NCBI RefSeq assembly: GCF_026262505.1
Contig: NC_067207.1
Location: 24,644,082 to 24,708,081 of the forward strand
DNA from: Trichomonas vaginalis G3
Taxonomy: Eukaryota > Parabasalia > Trichomonadida > Trichomonadidae
Direction of reading: 5' to 3'
Length of the DNA stretch: 64,000 bases
The notes under the pieces were generated by a model that was not told the DNA's origin, did no database searches, and was given only the letters and a program-made list of their open reading frames with translations. Positions 17,576 to 27,589 of the stretch are shown in pieces. Position numbers and translations under genes: made by a program. Numbering within the stretch: position 1 is the first letter of the stretch; each line of letters opens with the position of its first letter.

Positions 17576-18190
17576 AGCTCCATACTGAGTCAGTACAATA
17601 TTGTACTTTTTCAAGACAATGTTGTATAAATTCAGTACAATATTGTACTTTTTCAAGACAATGTTGTATAAATTCAGTACAATATTGTACTTTTTCAGAA
17701 CAATGTTGTATAAATTCAGTACAATGTCTCTCAAATTTGAGTACAGCTGTACTTTTTCAGAACAAGTCTTGAACTTTTTCAGAACAATGTTGTACTTTTT
17801 CAGAACAATGTTGTACTTTTTCAAGACAATATTGTACTTTTTCAAGACAATATTGTACTTTTTCAAGACAATATTGTACTTTTTCAAGACAATATTGTAC
17901 TTTTTCAAGACAATGTTGTATAAATTCAGTACAATATTGTACTTTTTCAAGACAATGTTGTATAAATTCAGTACAATATTGTACTTTTTCAGAACAATGT
18001 TGTATAAATTCAGTACAATGTCTCTCAAATTTGAGTACAGCTGTACTTTTTCAGAACAAGTCTTGAACTTTTTCAGAACAATGTTGTACTTTTTCAAGAC
18101 AATATTGTACTTTTTCAAGACAATGTTGTACTTTTTCAAGACAATATTGTACTTTTTCAAGACAATATTGTACTTTTTCAGAACAAAGAC
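17576..18190. repeat. 21-bp minisatellite with GTACAATATTGTAC core
   Basis: About 28 tandem units of 21 bp (GACAATATTGTACTTTTTCAA and variants), some as 42-bp pairs with a TATAAATTCAGTACAAT variant. GTACAATATTGTAC is a perfect 14-bp palindrome. The array is flanked by the DEAIYLI fragment (minus) and the MSDVP fragment (plus), as at 3655 and 49395. A long ~330-bp segment appears twice within it. Confidence 0.9.
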
Positions 18191-18207
18191 GGTTAAGACA
18201 CAAACGA

Positions 18208-18292
18208 ATGTCCGACGTTCCTCTTCCTGAATGTCTTCCAAAGCCAGAAGAACCGACAGCCCCAGCACCACAACAGACTAAGACTCAAACTC
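18208..18292 (+). pseudogene. Fragment of MSDVP-family gene
   Basis: CACAAACGAATGTCCGACG then MSDVPLPECLPKPEEPTAP, near-identical to 3930. Broken copy reaching the ATPase 3' end. Confidence 0.55.
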
Positions 18293-18300
18293 TTTATTTT

Positions 18301-19174
18301 TCAAGCTTGACTTTTTACAATTTGAACTTTGTTCGCGTAGATGTGAATTCTGAAAGAAGTATGAGGGTCTTGTATGACTTTGTACTTCTCCCATAGTTCA
18401 TGTCTGTCAAACTTACCTGCCATGGACTCTTTCATAAGTTCCATGAAATCGTCTTCGGACAATCCAGGGAAAAGTATAATGTCAGTAAGTATTCTCTTTA
18501 CATCCTTACTTAAACTCTTGGCTGTCTGTACACAAATGACAACTGAGATGTTAAAGTGTCTGAGCTTCTTAAGAATTCGACACATGTCTTGTTCTCTGTT
18601 CTTTAACAAAGGATGAGAAGCAAAGTCATCTAAGATAAGAAGACATCTATGAGGGTATGTCTTCCAATCGTAAGATTGCAATTTCTTCGAAATGTATTCT
18701 ATCTCTTTCTGTTTGTTTCTGAAGTGTTTCTTCTCTAATATTCTCTGCATTTCCTCATTTGGGTCTTTAAACTTCGAATTGACATACTCATTTATAGCAT
18801 TGTACTTCAAAACTCTTCTTTGGTACTTCTTTATCCAATCTAACAACTCAGAGTCTTTTATACATACTAACTTAGACTTCTTTATAATATCTTTGAACGA
18901 ATTACGGTTTGATCGAATTGACCAGAAGTACTACAAATAACAACTAACTCATAGAATGGGTTCTTCTCATCTAGTTCTTGTTGTTGTGCAGCCATTTTAA
19001 GATAAGTGAAAGTCTTACCCGACCCAGGTGGTGCAATTAGACCTGTTATACCATTCTGAGCAAATAGGAACTTGTCATGTATGGGTTTTATCTGAGCATT
19101 TTCTAACTTCCTCTTGTTCTTGTTTAAAACATTCTCAAATTTTTGTCAATGTCAGCAAACTTTTTTTCTAACAT
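18301..19174 (-). pseudogene. A32-like packaging ATPase, broken copy
   Basis: Near-identical to the open ATPase at 4031-4906, with Walker A (PPGSGKT) and Walker B (LLILDDFA) segments both still recognisable. Divergent from the gene at 19211; the two starts share a 36-bp AT-rich spacer. Confidence 0.85.
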
Positions 19175-19210
19175 ATTTTTAGAAAAATTAAAAATTTTAT
19201 CTTTTAGAAA

Positions 19211-19663
19211 ATGTCTAGCGATTTCGCTATCTATATTCGAGACAAACTTTTCGACAGCAAAACATCTGTCGACCATAAAATCTTACATAGTGTAAACAAG
19301 AAAGGTGAATTTGTTCTAAAGTTCTGTTTCTGGGAATATGACAAGAACCATAAAACATTAGGCAGAGAAGTCTTAATTTGTCAATGACAGACTTGTTGAC
19401 AGAGATGACGCCGATTGGAAGATGAAGTCCAACAAAAGTTCTTAGAATGCAAAGAAGACACATGCGCTGTTCTTGAAGATGAAATAGAAAACAGAATAGA
19501 TGAGCTATTAAAGGACAAAGAACTTTTACATAAATATGGTTCTGAGAAATTTGACATAACTCCACCAGAAAAGAAGAAGAAGAGAGAAAAGAAAGAAAAG
19601 AAAGAAAAGAAAGTAGAAGAGAAGAAAGAACCTGAACCAGAGAAGGTGAGATATGACATGTAA
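19211..19663 (+). pseudogene. Lys/Glu-tailed protein, broken copy
   Basis: Homologue of the open gene at 45582-46034. It starts MSSDFAIYIRDKLFD and ends in a Lys/Glu run (KKREKKEKKEKK). Divergent from the ATPase. Confidence 0.65.
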
Positions 19664-19679
19664 AAATAAAATTTTATTT

Positions 19680-20091
19680 TTAGAACATTTCTGGGTCAAT
19701 GTCAATGTTCTCTTCCTCTTTAGGAGCAAACACTGGCTTAGACTCTAAAATCTTTTTACCTAATTACCCTGAACTTCAACTATCTTAGACTCATAATATT
19801 CATAGTCGTCTGCTTTCTTTGGTTCATAAGGTATAACAAGTTTGTATGCTTTACCTTCTTCGAGTTTGAGAACTTCTGTCAAAATTTTCTTTGACTGTCA
19901 ACATACCGTCAATGTATAAGTCTTCAAATTTCGCACCATTTTTAGTCACAATAGCAAACTTAACTGGTTCGATGTTCCAAACTTTGTCAAATGTAGACTT
20001 TTCAAAATGTAGAAGTAAACATTCAAATATGCGAATGAGCTAACTTATCTTTGACTTCTGTCATGTACTTATTTACTGAAAATTTTGTCAT
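19680..20091 (-). pseudogene. SSB-like protein, broken copy
   Basis: Homologue of 45146-45565, convergent with the Lys/Glu-tailed gene across an AATAAAATTTTATTTTTA junction. The acidic C terminus (...NIDIDPEMF) is still encoded. Broken. Confidence 0.6.
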
Positions 20092-20136
20092 CTTTTCTAT
20101 CGGATAAAAAAATATTTTTTTTTAAAAAAAAACGTT

Positions 20137-20721
20137 TTAAAATGGTATGCCATATAGCTTCTTGAATTTGTTAAGAAGTATTTTAACGTATTTTCCATCT
20201 GTATCTCTAGTGTTTACATAAGCATAGCCATCCTTAGTAAAACATACTTGTAATTTCCTATAGTTTACGCCGGTATAAAAGTAGAAAGAGTCTTGTTCTT
20301 CGCTATAGTAGTAAAACTCAAACGTATGCTTGCCATAGTCTGTAATTTCAATTGCTTCATCTTCTAGTTCGTCGACAAATTCGAATACAATATCTCGAAA
20401 TTTGCTTTTGTTCTTATTGTTTTCAGAACGAGTGACCCAACGCAAGTTTTCAAGTCTATTGTCGTTTCTTATACGGTTTATATGGTCTACAAAAGGTAGA
20501 TTGTTAGGGTTCGGTATAAAATGAGTTGCAATGACAACATGTTTTAAATAGTGTTTTCCACCCATCTTCATCCTAGCATATCCTTTATTTTGCTCCCATT
20601 CGCTTAAAACTCTTTTTGTCTTTTTGTTTCTGACTTCAAATGACTCACAACAGTGAATTTCATATTTCTCATCTAACAAACAAGTTTCCCAACGGTCTTC
20701 TCCAACAAACTCAGCGTACAT
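20137..20721 (-). CDS. HNH endonuclease
   Basis: 194 aa, about 90 percent like 11961-12545 by eye. The HNH signature VDHINRIRNDNRLENLRWVT is intact at ~79-98 and the KHTFEFYYY...KLYGIPF C-terminal domain is present. It lies between the SSB-like and helicase genes, where element C has no HNH gene, so it looks like an inserted nuclease gene. An AAAATATTTTTTTATTTTATTTGAA signal precedes the start, as for 11961. Confidence 0.85.
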   Translation of the reverse strand: MYAEFVGEDRWETCLLDEKYEIHCCESFEVRNKKTKRVLSEWEQNKGYARMKMGGKHYLKHVVIATHFIPNPNNLPFVDHINRIRNDNRLENLRWVTRSENNKNKSKFRDIVFEFVDELEDEAIEITDYGKHTFEFYYYSEEQDSFYFYTGVNYRKLQVCFTKDGYAYVNTRDTDGKYVKILLNKFKKLYGIPF

Positions 20722-20755
20722 TTCAAATAAAATAAAAAAATATTTTTTTTAAAAT

Positions 20756-21991
20756 TTACTCAGAAAAATTTTTCTTTGTATATACGCCGTTCTGAACATC
20801 TAAAAGATTTTTGACATTTGCCAAGAATGTTCGTTTAGACGCTGTCATATAACCATACTCTTGACAATATTGTTTATATTCATCATATAAAGACCTTTCA
20901 TCTAAACACTCAAAGTTAGTCTCATCTATAAACAGTTCATATACACTCTTGTTTGCTTCTAACAATGTTTGTCTCTCTTCGGTATGTGGAATTTGTCTTG
21001 GATTGAACTTTGAAATATCTAATGTCATAAAGTATGAGAACAAGTGGTTGTAAAAGTCAGATGTCAAAGTTTCTGCTAAGTCGTCAAAATATTCTGTATC
21101 TTGCATATGAGAATCTGACGTTCTGACAACTACATATCTTCTGTCAGAACTTTCTAACTTCATCGGAACAGCGTTGTTTGAAACCATAATGAAATTTGCA
21201 ACATTTTCACAAACTCTTTGGTCTTTATATTTTCTTTCAACAACTCCAACTTTGTCTGTTATAAGACTCTTCAAAGCATCTGAGTTCAAAACCTTTGTTG
21301 TATCTATACTTTGAAGTTCATTGCAAACTATAAGTTTCATATTCTCTATTGAAGAGTTAAATTTACCGCAGATGTTTTCTAAGTTTGTCATATTCGGATT
21401 CGAATAACCTTCTAACAGTTTGCATAAGATATCTGTAAAGAATGTGTTCTTACCTGTTCCTTGTTTTCCAATTATAATGAGAGCAGTTTCATTTTTAGCA
21501 CTTGGATGTTGTAAGATGTTTGCAAACCAACATAAGATATACTCATAAACCTTTTCGTTTCCATTGCATATAATTTCTTTGACATGGTCTAACCAAGCTT
21601 CTATAATATTTTCTTTCCATTCTACTTGTTCATATTTATATCCAGTGAAGATAGAATAGAAGTTTGGAGAAGGTGTATAGAACTTTATACCTCGAACTGA
21701 AAAATCTTCTAACTTTGACAATAAGATATCCCAAGCATCTAACATCTTCATGCCAACCTGTACAACTTTTATTTTCTTAAGTTTCTGTCTACATTCTTGT
21801 TCTGAAACTATTGTCGCTCTTGGTTTGTTAAAGACAACATCCCATTCTTTCATGACATAACATTCTGGGGCAGAGTCGACATAAATGACTAAACGTTTCA
21901 AATTCTCGACTGCTTTGTTATAGTCTCTAAATGGACACATATTTCTGAACGCTTGGAAGTCATAAAAATCTGAAACGTCTATTCTGTACAT
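20756..21991 (-). CDS. Superfamily 3 helicase (D5/Rep-like)
   Basis: 411 aa, open. Walker A GKQGTGKNTFF at ~177-187, Walker B LIVCNELQS at ~220, motif C ANFIMVSNNAVPM at ~268, and an arginine-finger segment SSDRRYVVV at ~287. SF3 helicases form hexamers and unwind viral DNA at the replication fork. No primase domain is recognised in the first ~150 residues. Gene order (penton-like, helicase, SSB candidate, ATPase) matches C. The start MYRIDVSDF follows a T/A run. A broken copy is at 43873-45110. Confidence 0.9.
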   Translation of the reverse strand: MYRIDVSDFYDFQAFRNMCPFRDYNKAVENLKRLVIYVDSAPECYVMKEWDVVFNKPRATIVSEQECRQKLKKIKVVQVGMKMLDAWDILLSKLEDFSVRGIKFYTPSPNFYSIFTGYKYEQVEWKENIIEAWLDHVKEIICNGNEKVYEYILCWFANILQHPSAKNETALIIIGKQGTGKNTFFTDILCKLLEGYSNPNMTNLENICGKFNSSIENMKLIVCNELQSIDTTKVLNSDALKSLITDKVGVVERKYKDQRVCENVANFIMVSNNAVPMKLESSDRRYVVVRTSDSHMQDTEYFDDLAETLTSDFYNHLFSYFMTLDISKFNPRQIPHTEERQTLLEANKSVYELFIDETNFECLDERSLYDEYKQYCQEYGYMTASKRTFLANVKNLLDVQNGVYTKKNFSE

Positions 21992-22018
21992 TTTTAAAAA
22001 AAAAAAAAAAATTTTTTT

Positions 22019-22819
22019 TTATTCTTGAGCTATTTGTTGTTGCATTTGTTCCATTTGTTGTTCTTGAGCTATTTGTTGTTGAAGTTGTTCTTGTAATACA
22101 ATACTTTCACCAGTTGCATCTTCCAATTCGAAACTTTCTGCCGTCATTGACAAATACATAGGACATAAAAGTTTTACAGGAACAAAGTTTGCGTCAACTA
22201 AGGTTAAGTTTATGTTTGCTAAAGTGTTTGAGTTTACTAAAGCTGAAAACTCTGCATTCGAATGAACAATAGGCAAACCAGCAGAGAAAGTATTGTTTAT
22301 ACGCATGAGTATCTTTTGGTCATAGTAGTTTCTGTCGACATTCGAATAACACTTTGAACCTAAGTTTGAAACAATATATAAAATAGGTGTACTTAAAGTC
22401 AATGGAACAGACATTCCTTGTATGACACCTTTTCCTGTTATAGGAAACTGTTGGTAGTAAAAACCAGATATAAGTTTTGTATTATAGCTCATATCGTTTA
22501 TACTAAACTCAGTCGGACATCCAAACATAATGAAACCTGCTCTAGTTGCAGCACATGTTACATCCGTCCTTAAAGTATTAAATAAGTCAACAAAACCTGT
22601 TGGTGGTATATCTGAGTAAGTATCTTCAAAGAAGTATTTTTTACCATTCACAACAACAAAGTCTTCTGGTGTCAAAAGAGCAAAACAGGCTTTAGTCGTC
22701 ATCGTGTTTAAGGTTAGTTTACAATATCGTCCTTGAGGACTTTGTAAGTTTGTTGTTATAGAATTATATGACTCAGGGTTTTTAGTCGTAATAGTATAAA
22801 CCACTATGTCTTCTGCCAT
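22019..22819 (-). CDS. Minor capsid (penton-like) candidate
   Basis: 266 aa, mostly beta-strand-like and rich in Thr/Ser/Asn. Residues ~165-230 (LMRINNTFSAGLPIVHSN...INLTLVDANFVPVKLL) resemble the end of single jelly-roll minor capsid proteins. The last ~30 residues are a Gln-rich tail of Q-Q-I-A-Q-E repeats. It lies two genes from the major capsid gene on the same strand. It is distinct from the penton-like paralogues at 7664 and 12585. Assignment is by pattern and context only. Its start is 4 bp after the stop of the next upstream gene. Confidence 0.45.
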   Translation of the reverse strand: MAEDIVVYTITTKNPESYNSITTNLQSPQGRYCKLTLNTMTTKACFALLTPEDFVVVNGKKYFFEDTYSDIPPTGFVDLFNTLRTDVTCAATRAGFIMFGCPTEFSINDMSYNTKLISGFYYQQFPITGKGVIQGMSVPLTLSTPILYIVSNLGSKCYSNVDRNYYDQKILMRINNTFSAGLPIVHSNAEFSALVNSNTLANINLTLVDANFVPVKLLCPMYLSMTAESFELEDATGESIVLQEQLQQQIAQEQQMEQMQQQIAQE

Positions 22820-22823
22820 TTAC

Positions 22824-23405
22824 TTAGCAAGTAAATTTTAATGAAATGTTGTGGTCGTCAAATATTTTTATAACGTCTGGGAAACTATACTTTAAGTTCA
22901 ACGTTTCACCTCCTTTCATAACGTATATCTTGTCAATGACATTATATGAAACACCACAGCAACTAACGTCGGGTTCTATTTCTTTGATGTTTATATCGTC
23001 TGCCTCTGTCAAAAGTTTCAATAGTTCTTTCAAAACTTCATGAGGTGCGATGACATATGAGTTCACTTTTACAGGGTTGTGTTCGACCAAGTTTAACATT
23101 ATACCCAAAGCCTGACAAATCTTCTCCTGAGTTTTAAGTTTGTCTTTAAGTTGTTGGTAGTCGTTTCGAATATCTGCAACAGAACTTAAGTCTCTGCTAA
23201 CTTCAGGATATGTTGGTTGTTCTTTTACAGGAACTATTGTTATACCATCTTCGTCTTCGTATGGTTTCCCCACTTCAACATCTCTTTCTTTGACATTGAC
23301 AACAACACTTTGACTGTTTGTTTGAGTTGGTGAATTTAACTTCACATCTGCCACCGCCATTAAACCTTTTGAAACACTTACGCTTCTATTTTTCGGAAAT
23401 GACAT
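22824..23405 (-). CDS. Conserved Maverick protein next to capsid
   Basis: 193 aa, no family recognised. N-terminal SFPKNRSVSVSKGL, an acidic linker (YEDEDGITIVPV), a coil (IRNDYQQLKDKLKTQEKICQAL) and a C-terminal domain with a CC pair (EPDVSCCGVSY). The ATG at 23405 is chosen because it matches the open copy at 42465 and follows TTTACTTAGAAA-like bases; longer in-frame codons lack ATG. Divergent from the gene at 23423, with only 17 bp between starts. Only 4 bp separate it from the downstream gene, so the two are likely co-regulated. Confidence 0.65.
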   Translation of the reverse strand: MSFPKNRSVSVSKGLMAVADVKLNSPTQTNSQSVVVNVKERDVEVGKPYEDEDGITIVPVKEQPTYPEVSRDLSSVADIRNDYQQLKDKLKTQEKICQALGIMLNLVEHNPVKVNSYVIAPHEVLKELLKLLTEADDINIKEIEPDVSCCGVSYNVIDKIYVMKGGETLNLKYSFPDVIKIFDDHNISLKFTC

Positions 23406-23422
23406 TTTACTTAGAAAAAAAG

Positions 23423-23842
23423 ATGGACGTATTTGAGTATCTCTTCGAATTGAAGCAAAACAAAGTTTACACACACAAACAATACAAGTTCATTGACAGA
23501 GTAGTTCTTTATACAAACAATGGAAAATGTTATAGAATAGCAGTCTTTGCTGAACCAAAATATTTTCATAAAGCAAAGAAAGTTGGTATAACTGAAATGG
23601 TGAAAGTTCTTGAAGCAGACAAAAATATAACAACAAAACTTACAGATATTTCTAAAGGTAAGTTTATAATACAATTTTATGTCAAAACTGGCGTACTGTC
23701 AATATTTGACGGAGAGAAGTCAGTTCAAGAACAACTTACTGACCTGCTGCCAAAATCTGCTCGATGGAAGCTGTCGTTATGCCAATCTGAGGAGCCCCAG
23801 CAGGTTTCATCGAACGAATCTTCAAAAGAGCATCTTCTGTGA
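23423..23842 (+). CDS. Small conserved protein overlapping capsid 3' end
   Basis: 139 aa, starting MDVFEYLFELKQNKVYTHKQ. The first ~100 residues look like one small alpha/beta domain (FIDRVVLYTNNGKCYRIAVF). The last ~35 codons run antisense to the C-terminal codons of the capsid gene (107-bp convergent overlap). The same overlap exists in C at 42128. Function unknown. Divergent from 22824-23405. Confidence 0.6.
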   Translation: MDVFEYLFELKQNKVYTHKQYKFIDRVVLYTNNGKCYRIAVFAEPKYFHKAKKVGITEMVKVLEADKNITTKLTDISKGKFIIQFYVKTGVLSIFDGEKSVQEQLTDLLPKSARWKLSLCQSEEPQQVSSNESSKEHLL

Positions 23843-24086
23843 AAAGTGCTATTGGTTTTGTAAACTTCTTTGCTTTCAATTCATTTGGACCGTCTCTGTC
23901 ACCAGTATATTGTATTTGAACTGTACCAACAGTTGAAATACCACCCATAAAGTCTTCTGAGTCAGCAAATGGAATGCCAAGCCAAAAGTTTGAACGGTCT
24001 CCATTTGTATATTGAGTTTTTTGACCTCCTGTATGAGTCCATACTTTCACATATGGCATAATAGAACTTTGCATTTCAGGGTTAAT
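23736..24086 (-). CDS. Major capsid protein, C-terminal part (cut by assembly gap)
   Basis: The last ~117 residues of the capsid protein seen at 40527-42134, ending SIEQILAAGQ, with a KVWTHTGGQKTQYTNGDRSNFWLGIPF segment typical of the second jelly roll. The rest falls in the N run. Confidence 0.8.
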   Translation of the reverse strand: MNPEMQSSIMPYVKVWTHTGGQKTQYTNGDRSNFWLGIPFADSEDFMGGISTVGTVQIQYTGDRDGPNELKAKKFTKPIALFTEDALLKIRSMKPAGAPQIGITTASIEQILAAGQ

Positions 24087-24186
24087 NNNNNNNNNNNNNN
24101 NNNNNNNNNNNNNNNNNNNNNNNNNNNNNNNNNNNNNNNNNNNNNNNNNNNNNNNNNNNNNNNNNNNNNNNNNNNNNNNNNNNNNN
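24087..24186. other. Assembly gap (100 N)
   Basis: A run of 100 N between B1's capsid gene and a minisatellite of B2. The standard length suggests an unknown-size scaffold gap; the joined flanks are from different parts of the element in opposite orientation. Confidence 0.98.
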
Positions 24187-25183
24187 CCCTCTCAAATTTT
24201 CCTTTTTACTGACAGTAGCAGTACTTTTACTGACAGTAGCAGTACTTTATCGTCGAAAACCCTCTCAAATTTTCCTTTTTACTGACAGTAGCAGTACTTT
24301 TACTGACAGTAGCAGTACTTTTACTGACAGTAGCAGTACTTTATCGTCGAAAACCCTCTCAAATTTTCCTTTTTACTGACAGTAGCAGTACTTTTACTGA
24401 CAGTAGCAGTACTTTTACTGACAGTAGCAGTACTTTTACTGACAGTAGCAGTACTTTTACTGACAGTAGCAGTACTTTTACTGACAGTAGCAGTACTTTA
24501 TCGTCGAAAACCCTCTCAAATTTTCCTTTTTACTGACAGTAGCAGTACTTTTACTGACAGTAGCAGTACTTTTACTGACAGTAGCAGTACTTTTACTGAC
24601 AGTAGCAGTACTTTTACTGACAGTAGCAGTACTTTATCGTCGAAAACCCTCTCAAATTTTCCTTTTTACTGACAGTAGCAGTACTTTTACTGACAGTAGC
24701 AGTACTTTTACTGACAGTAGCAGTACTTTTACTGACAGTAGCAGTACTTTTACTGACAGTAGCAGTACTTTTACTGACAGTAGCAGTACTTTATCGTCGA
24801 AAACCCTCTCAAATTTTCCTTTTTACTGACAGTAGCAGTACTTTTACTGACAGTAGCAGTACTTTTACTGACAGTAGCAGTACTTTTACTGACAGTAGCA
24901 GTACTTTTACTGACAGTAGCAGTACTTTTACTGACAGTAGCAGTACTTTTACTGACAGTAGCAGTACTTTATCCTCGAAAACCCTCTCAAATTTTCCTTT
25001 TTACTGACAGTAGCAGTACTTTTACTGACAGTAGCAGTACTTTTACTGACAGTAGCAGTACTTTTACTGACAGTAGCAGTACTTTTACTGACAGTAGCAG
25101 TACTTTTACTGACAGTAGCAGTACTTTTACTGACAGTAGCAGTACTTTTACTGACAGTAGCAGTACTTTTACTGACAGTAGCA
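24187..25183. repeat. 21-bp minisatellite with TACTGACAGTA core
   Basis: About 38 units of ACTGACAGTAGCAGTACTTTT (21 bp) in blocks of roughly 2, 3, 6, 5, 6, 7 and 9, separated by an ACTTTATCGTCGAAAACC...CTCTCAAATTTTCC spacer. TACTG-A-CAGTA is a palindrome. The last unit runs directly into the ATG of the DEAIYLI gene at 25184. The same unit forms the array at 49395-49604. Confidence 0.95.
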
Positions 25184-25549
25184 ATGGACAACATCGAGCC
25201 ATTAGATGAGGCAGTTTACCTAATTTAAATTAACGAGCTTGTTAAGCAGTACTTGCGCAAGGTCATGAAGCCCAAGGTCAAGTTCACCACTATTTCTGGA
25301 AGAGGTGCGCTGAAAATCGAAATTGAAACCGGAATTCCAATTCAAATACCAGAAGGCACTCCTTTCGACGACATAAAGCAAGCAAAGAAGGAAGCCATTA
25401 TAAAGTTCCTAAACAAACGTCCTTGGATACAACTTCCAAACAGAGAGAACCCTTTCCCAAGAATGAGCCAAATTCTCAAGGGTCTCCTTCACTACTCTGG
25501 TCAACCATTCTACATAACCTGTGAAGGCGACATCCAACCAGTTCAGTAA
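25184..25549 (+). pseudogene. DEAIYLI-family small protein, broken copy
   Basis: Starts MDNIEPLDEAVYLI within the last repeat unit. The C-terminal two thirds (GIPIQIPEGTPFDDIKQAKK...FPRMSQIL...QPFYITCEGDIQPVQ) is almost identical to the open gene at 49605-49970. Function unknown. Confidence 0.65.
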
Positions 25550-25685
25550 ACATCTCATTTTAACTTCACTTTTTTTATTTTTTTGTGAAAGTGTCAAAAA
25601 TAAATTGTTTCATGAGTTTTCTACGATGTTAGAAAAGTGGTTAGAAAACGTGTTAGATCTAACATGCTAACATAAACATTATTTT

Positions 25686-26548
25686 TCAATACTTTTTCAG
25701 CACTTTTCCGTAGTTATATATGAAAGACAATTCGAGATAAAAGTCATAGTACAATGGAATAATATGTTGCACACCATTTGTTGTGAACCAAACTTGAAAG
25801 TCAGAGAAACTGTTACTAGGTGGTTCGTAGAATTTAGAAGCAAAGTCATAAAAGTCCTTACCAACAATACATAGAAAACTATTGTTGCTTGAACTGAAAC
25901 TTGCATGACACATAACATTTTGAGGGTCAAACACGTTTCTATAAACTGTCAAATCTGCTGGTGGAAGTATAAATTGAAATGGACCATCTGGTGGTAATGG
26001 TTCGTTCTGGTTTAGTAACCGAAGAAATTGTGCCCAAGAACGTTTGTCTACTTTCCAAAATAAAAACTCTGTATCTCTTGGAGGGTTAATTTCAATCTTT
26101 TGAAATGAAACGGTGGAGTTCATCTTGTCATATTCTAGTTTCAGATAGTATGTTCCATTTAGTAAAGAGTCGTATTTTTCTTGAAATTCCCAATAATATT
26201 TGTTCATTTGAGTTTGAAAGTCATTTAGAGTTTCTCAAGACTTTCGTCTGAACGAACTGTAAAGATTCTCATTTCATCAAATTTGTCTATTAGACCATCA
26301 GAACCTTTATACTGCCCATGAAAATATACTGCGAACATAAATGCGTTAGTTCTATTTGAAAACAAAACTCTTCTAAATGCTATTGCCTTTGCATCTGAAG
26401 GACTTTGAAGCCACGAATTGGATAGTCAAACCTGTATGCTCGGAATGAAATTTCTTCATCTGAAATAGTCCTACCAGCATTTGTAAAGATATAGTCTAAC
26501 GGTTTTTGTATCTGCTACTTTTGTTCTTTGTTTTTCAACCTGAAGCAT
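25686..26548 (-). pseudogene. Second penton-like protein, broken copy
   Basis: Mirror of 12585-13440: a 173-aa open stretch from NKYYWEFQEKYD to SDFQVWFTTNGVQHIIPLYY and SFIYNYG, preceded by broken N-terminal sequence (LQVEKQRTK). Its 3' end lies against a GTTAGATCTAAC palindrome at 25650-25680 with a TTATTTTTC tail. Broken. Confidence 0.6.
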
Positions 26549-26573
26549 TTAATATATGTAAAATATATTGTTT

Positions 26574-26655
26574 TAAAATGGTATGCCATTTCATATTTCT
26601 CATCTAACAAACAAGTTTCCCAACGGTCTTCTCCAACAAACTCAGCGTACATTTC
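26574..26655 (-). pseudogene. HNH gene remnant
   Basis: Minus-strand DNA encodes only the beginning of the HNH protein (MYAEFVGEDRWETCLLDEKY) and its last residues. It lies where B1 has an intact HNH gene. Broken. Confidence 0.55.
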
Positions 26656-26703
26656 AAATAAAATAAAAAAATGTCACTTTTTTTAAAAAATAAATTTTTT
26701 ATT

Positions 26704-26949
26704 TCATGCAATGTTTAACACATCGAAAGGCATGTCCATAAGACGTTCTTCTTCTAACCTCTCTAGTCTGTTTGGATAATTGGCACGTGCTGTTTCCAAA
26801 TCCATTTCGTAGCGAAGACCAGACAATTTGTCATAGACTTTTATGGGTCTTCCCTTCCTATATTTAAACTTCTTCGAAACTCTCCAACCATATCCTTGTA
26901 ACTCTGCTTTTATTCTAGCAGACTTTCTGTCCATTCTATATGGAGGCAT
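26704..26949 (-). pseudogene. PolB N-terminal segment
   Basis: Encodes MPPYRMDRKSARIKAELQGY through MDMPFDV, matching residues 1-78 of the polymerase gene at 52031-54184. The remainder of the gene is not here. Broken copy. Confidence 0.75.
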
Positions 26950-26984
26950 TTTTATAAAAATAAAAAAATATTTTTTTTTCTTTA

Positions 26985-27564
26985 CTTTACATAACCGCCT
27001 GCTGCCATAAGTCTTTGACGCCAACCATACCAGCTAATGAAGGTTTGACTTGGTTTAGTTTGGAAACTAAACTTTGGTTTTGTTTATCTTCAGTTTTTGG
27101 TTTTTCTTCTTCTATCGGTTTTTCGTCACTTTTCGGTTCCTCTGACTTTACCTCACCTGCAGGAACAGTTGTGTCGTCAACATCTTCATAAATATCATAT
27201 GCCATTTGTTTTTGTTTTCCTTTCAACTTTTTGTGTTGTTGTAAAGTTTAGAATATTTCGACTCTAAGTCAATGAGATGTTCTATAATGAACTGTTGGTC
27301 AGTGAAGTAAACTTTTCCATCTGTTGTCTCGAAAGCTCCTTCAGACTTCAATATTTTATTTGTGAGAGTCTGTTTCTTTTTTGAGATACTAGCCGTTCCA
27401 TTTTTATGAAAAGTGACTTTGTAGTTAGGGTTTGTATTTCCAGACCTGGCACTTTCTATTATTGAATTTTTCTCTTCATCTGTAAGTTCTTTGACGGGTT
27501 TTGACAATGGTTCTGAACTTTTTGTTTGTGGTGTCAAATCTACCGTTTCAACTTCTTCGGTCAT
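26985..27564 (-). pseudogene. Broken copy of the 11328-type protein
   Basis: Starts MTEEVETVDLTPQTKSSEPL and retains the hairpin domain, the YEDVDDTTVPA linker and the Gly/Arg-rich end region. TTTTTTACTGAGATGAA precedes the start, as in B1. Broken. Confidence 0.65.
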
Positions 27565-27589
27565 TTCATCTCAGTAAAAAATTTTAGTT

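Larger units (their letters stand above)
5101..24086 (-). mobile_element. Maverick/Polinton element B1 (reverse orientation)
   Basis: Runs from a tip at about 5111 to a scaffold gap. Read from the tip: adenine MTase, small membrane protein, Gly-rich protein, penton-like protein, tail fibre, integrase, second Gly-rich protein, HNH, second penton-like protein, three KilA-N family genes, ATPase, SSB candidate, HNH, SF3 helicase, another penton-like candidate, unknowns and the capsid protein. I see no polymerase gene in it. It looks broken in roughly ten places although many genes are open. Similarity to B2 and A is high, so it looks young. Confidence 0.85.

Noticed and set aside
17573-18271. 232-codon open frame of KKYNIVL repeats on the minus strand
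   Set aside because: It is the 21-bp minisatellite read as protein; open frames occur on both strands because the period is a multiple of three.
24187-25183. CRISPR-like regular repeats
   Set aside because: Units are contiguous with no unique spacers; the recurring spacer is itself identical each time. No cas genes; eukaryotic context.
24949-25202. Repeat ORFs (STATVSK and VKVLLLS) on the minus strand
   Set aside because: Same reason: translation of the 21-bp array that lies upstream of the DEAIYLI start.
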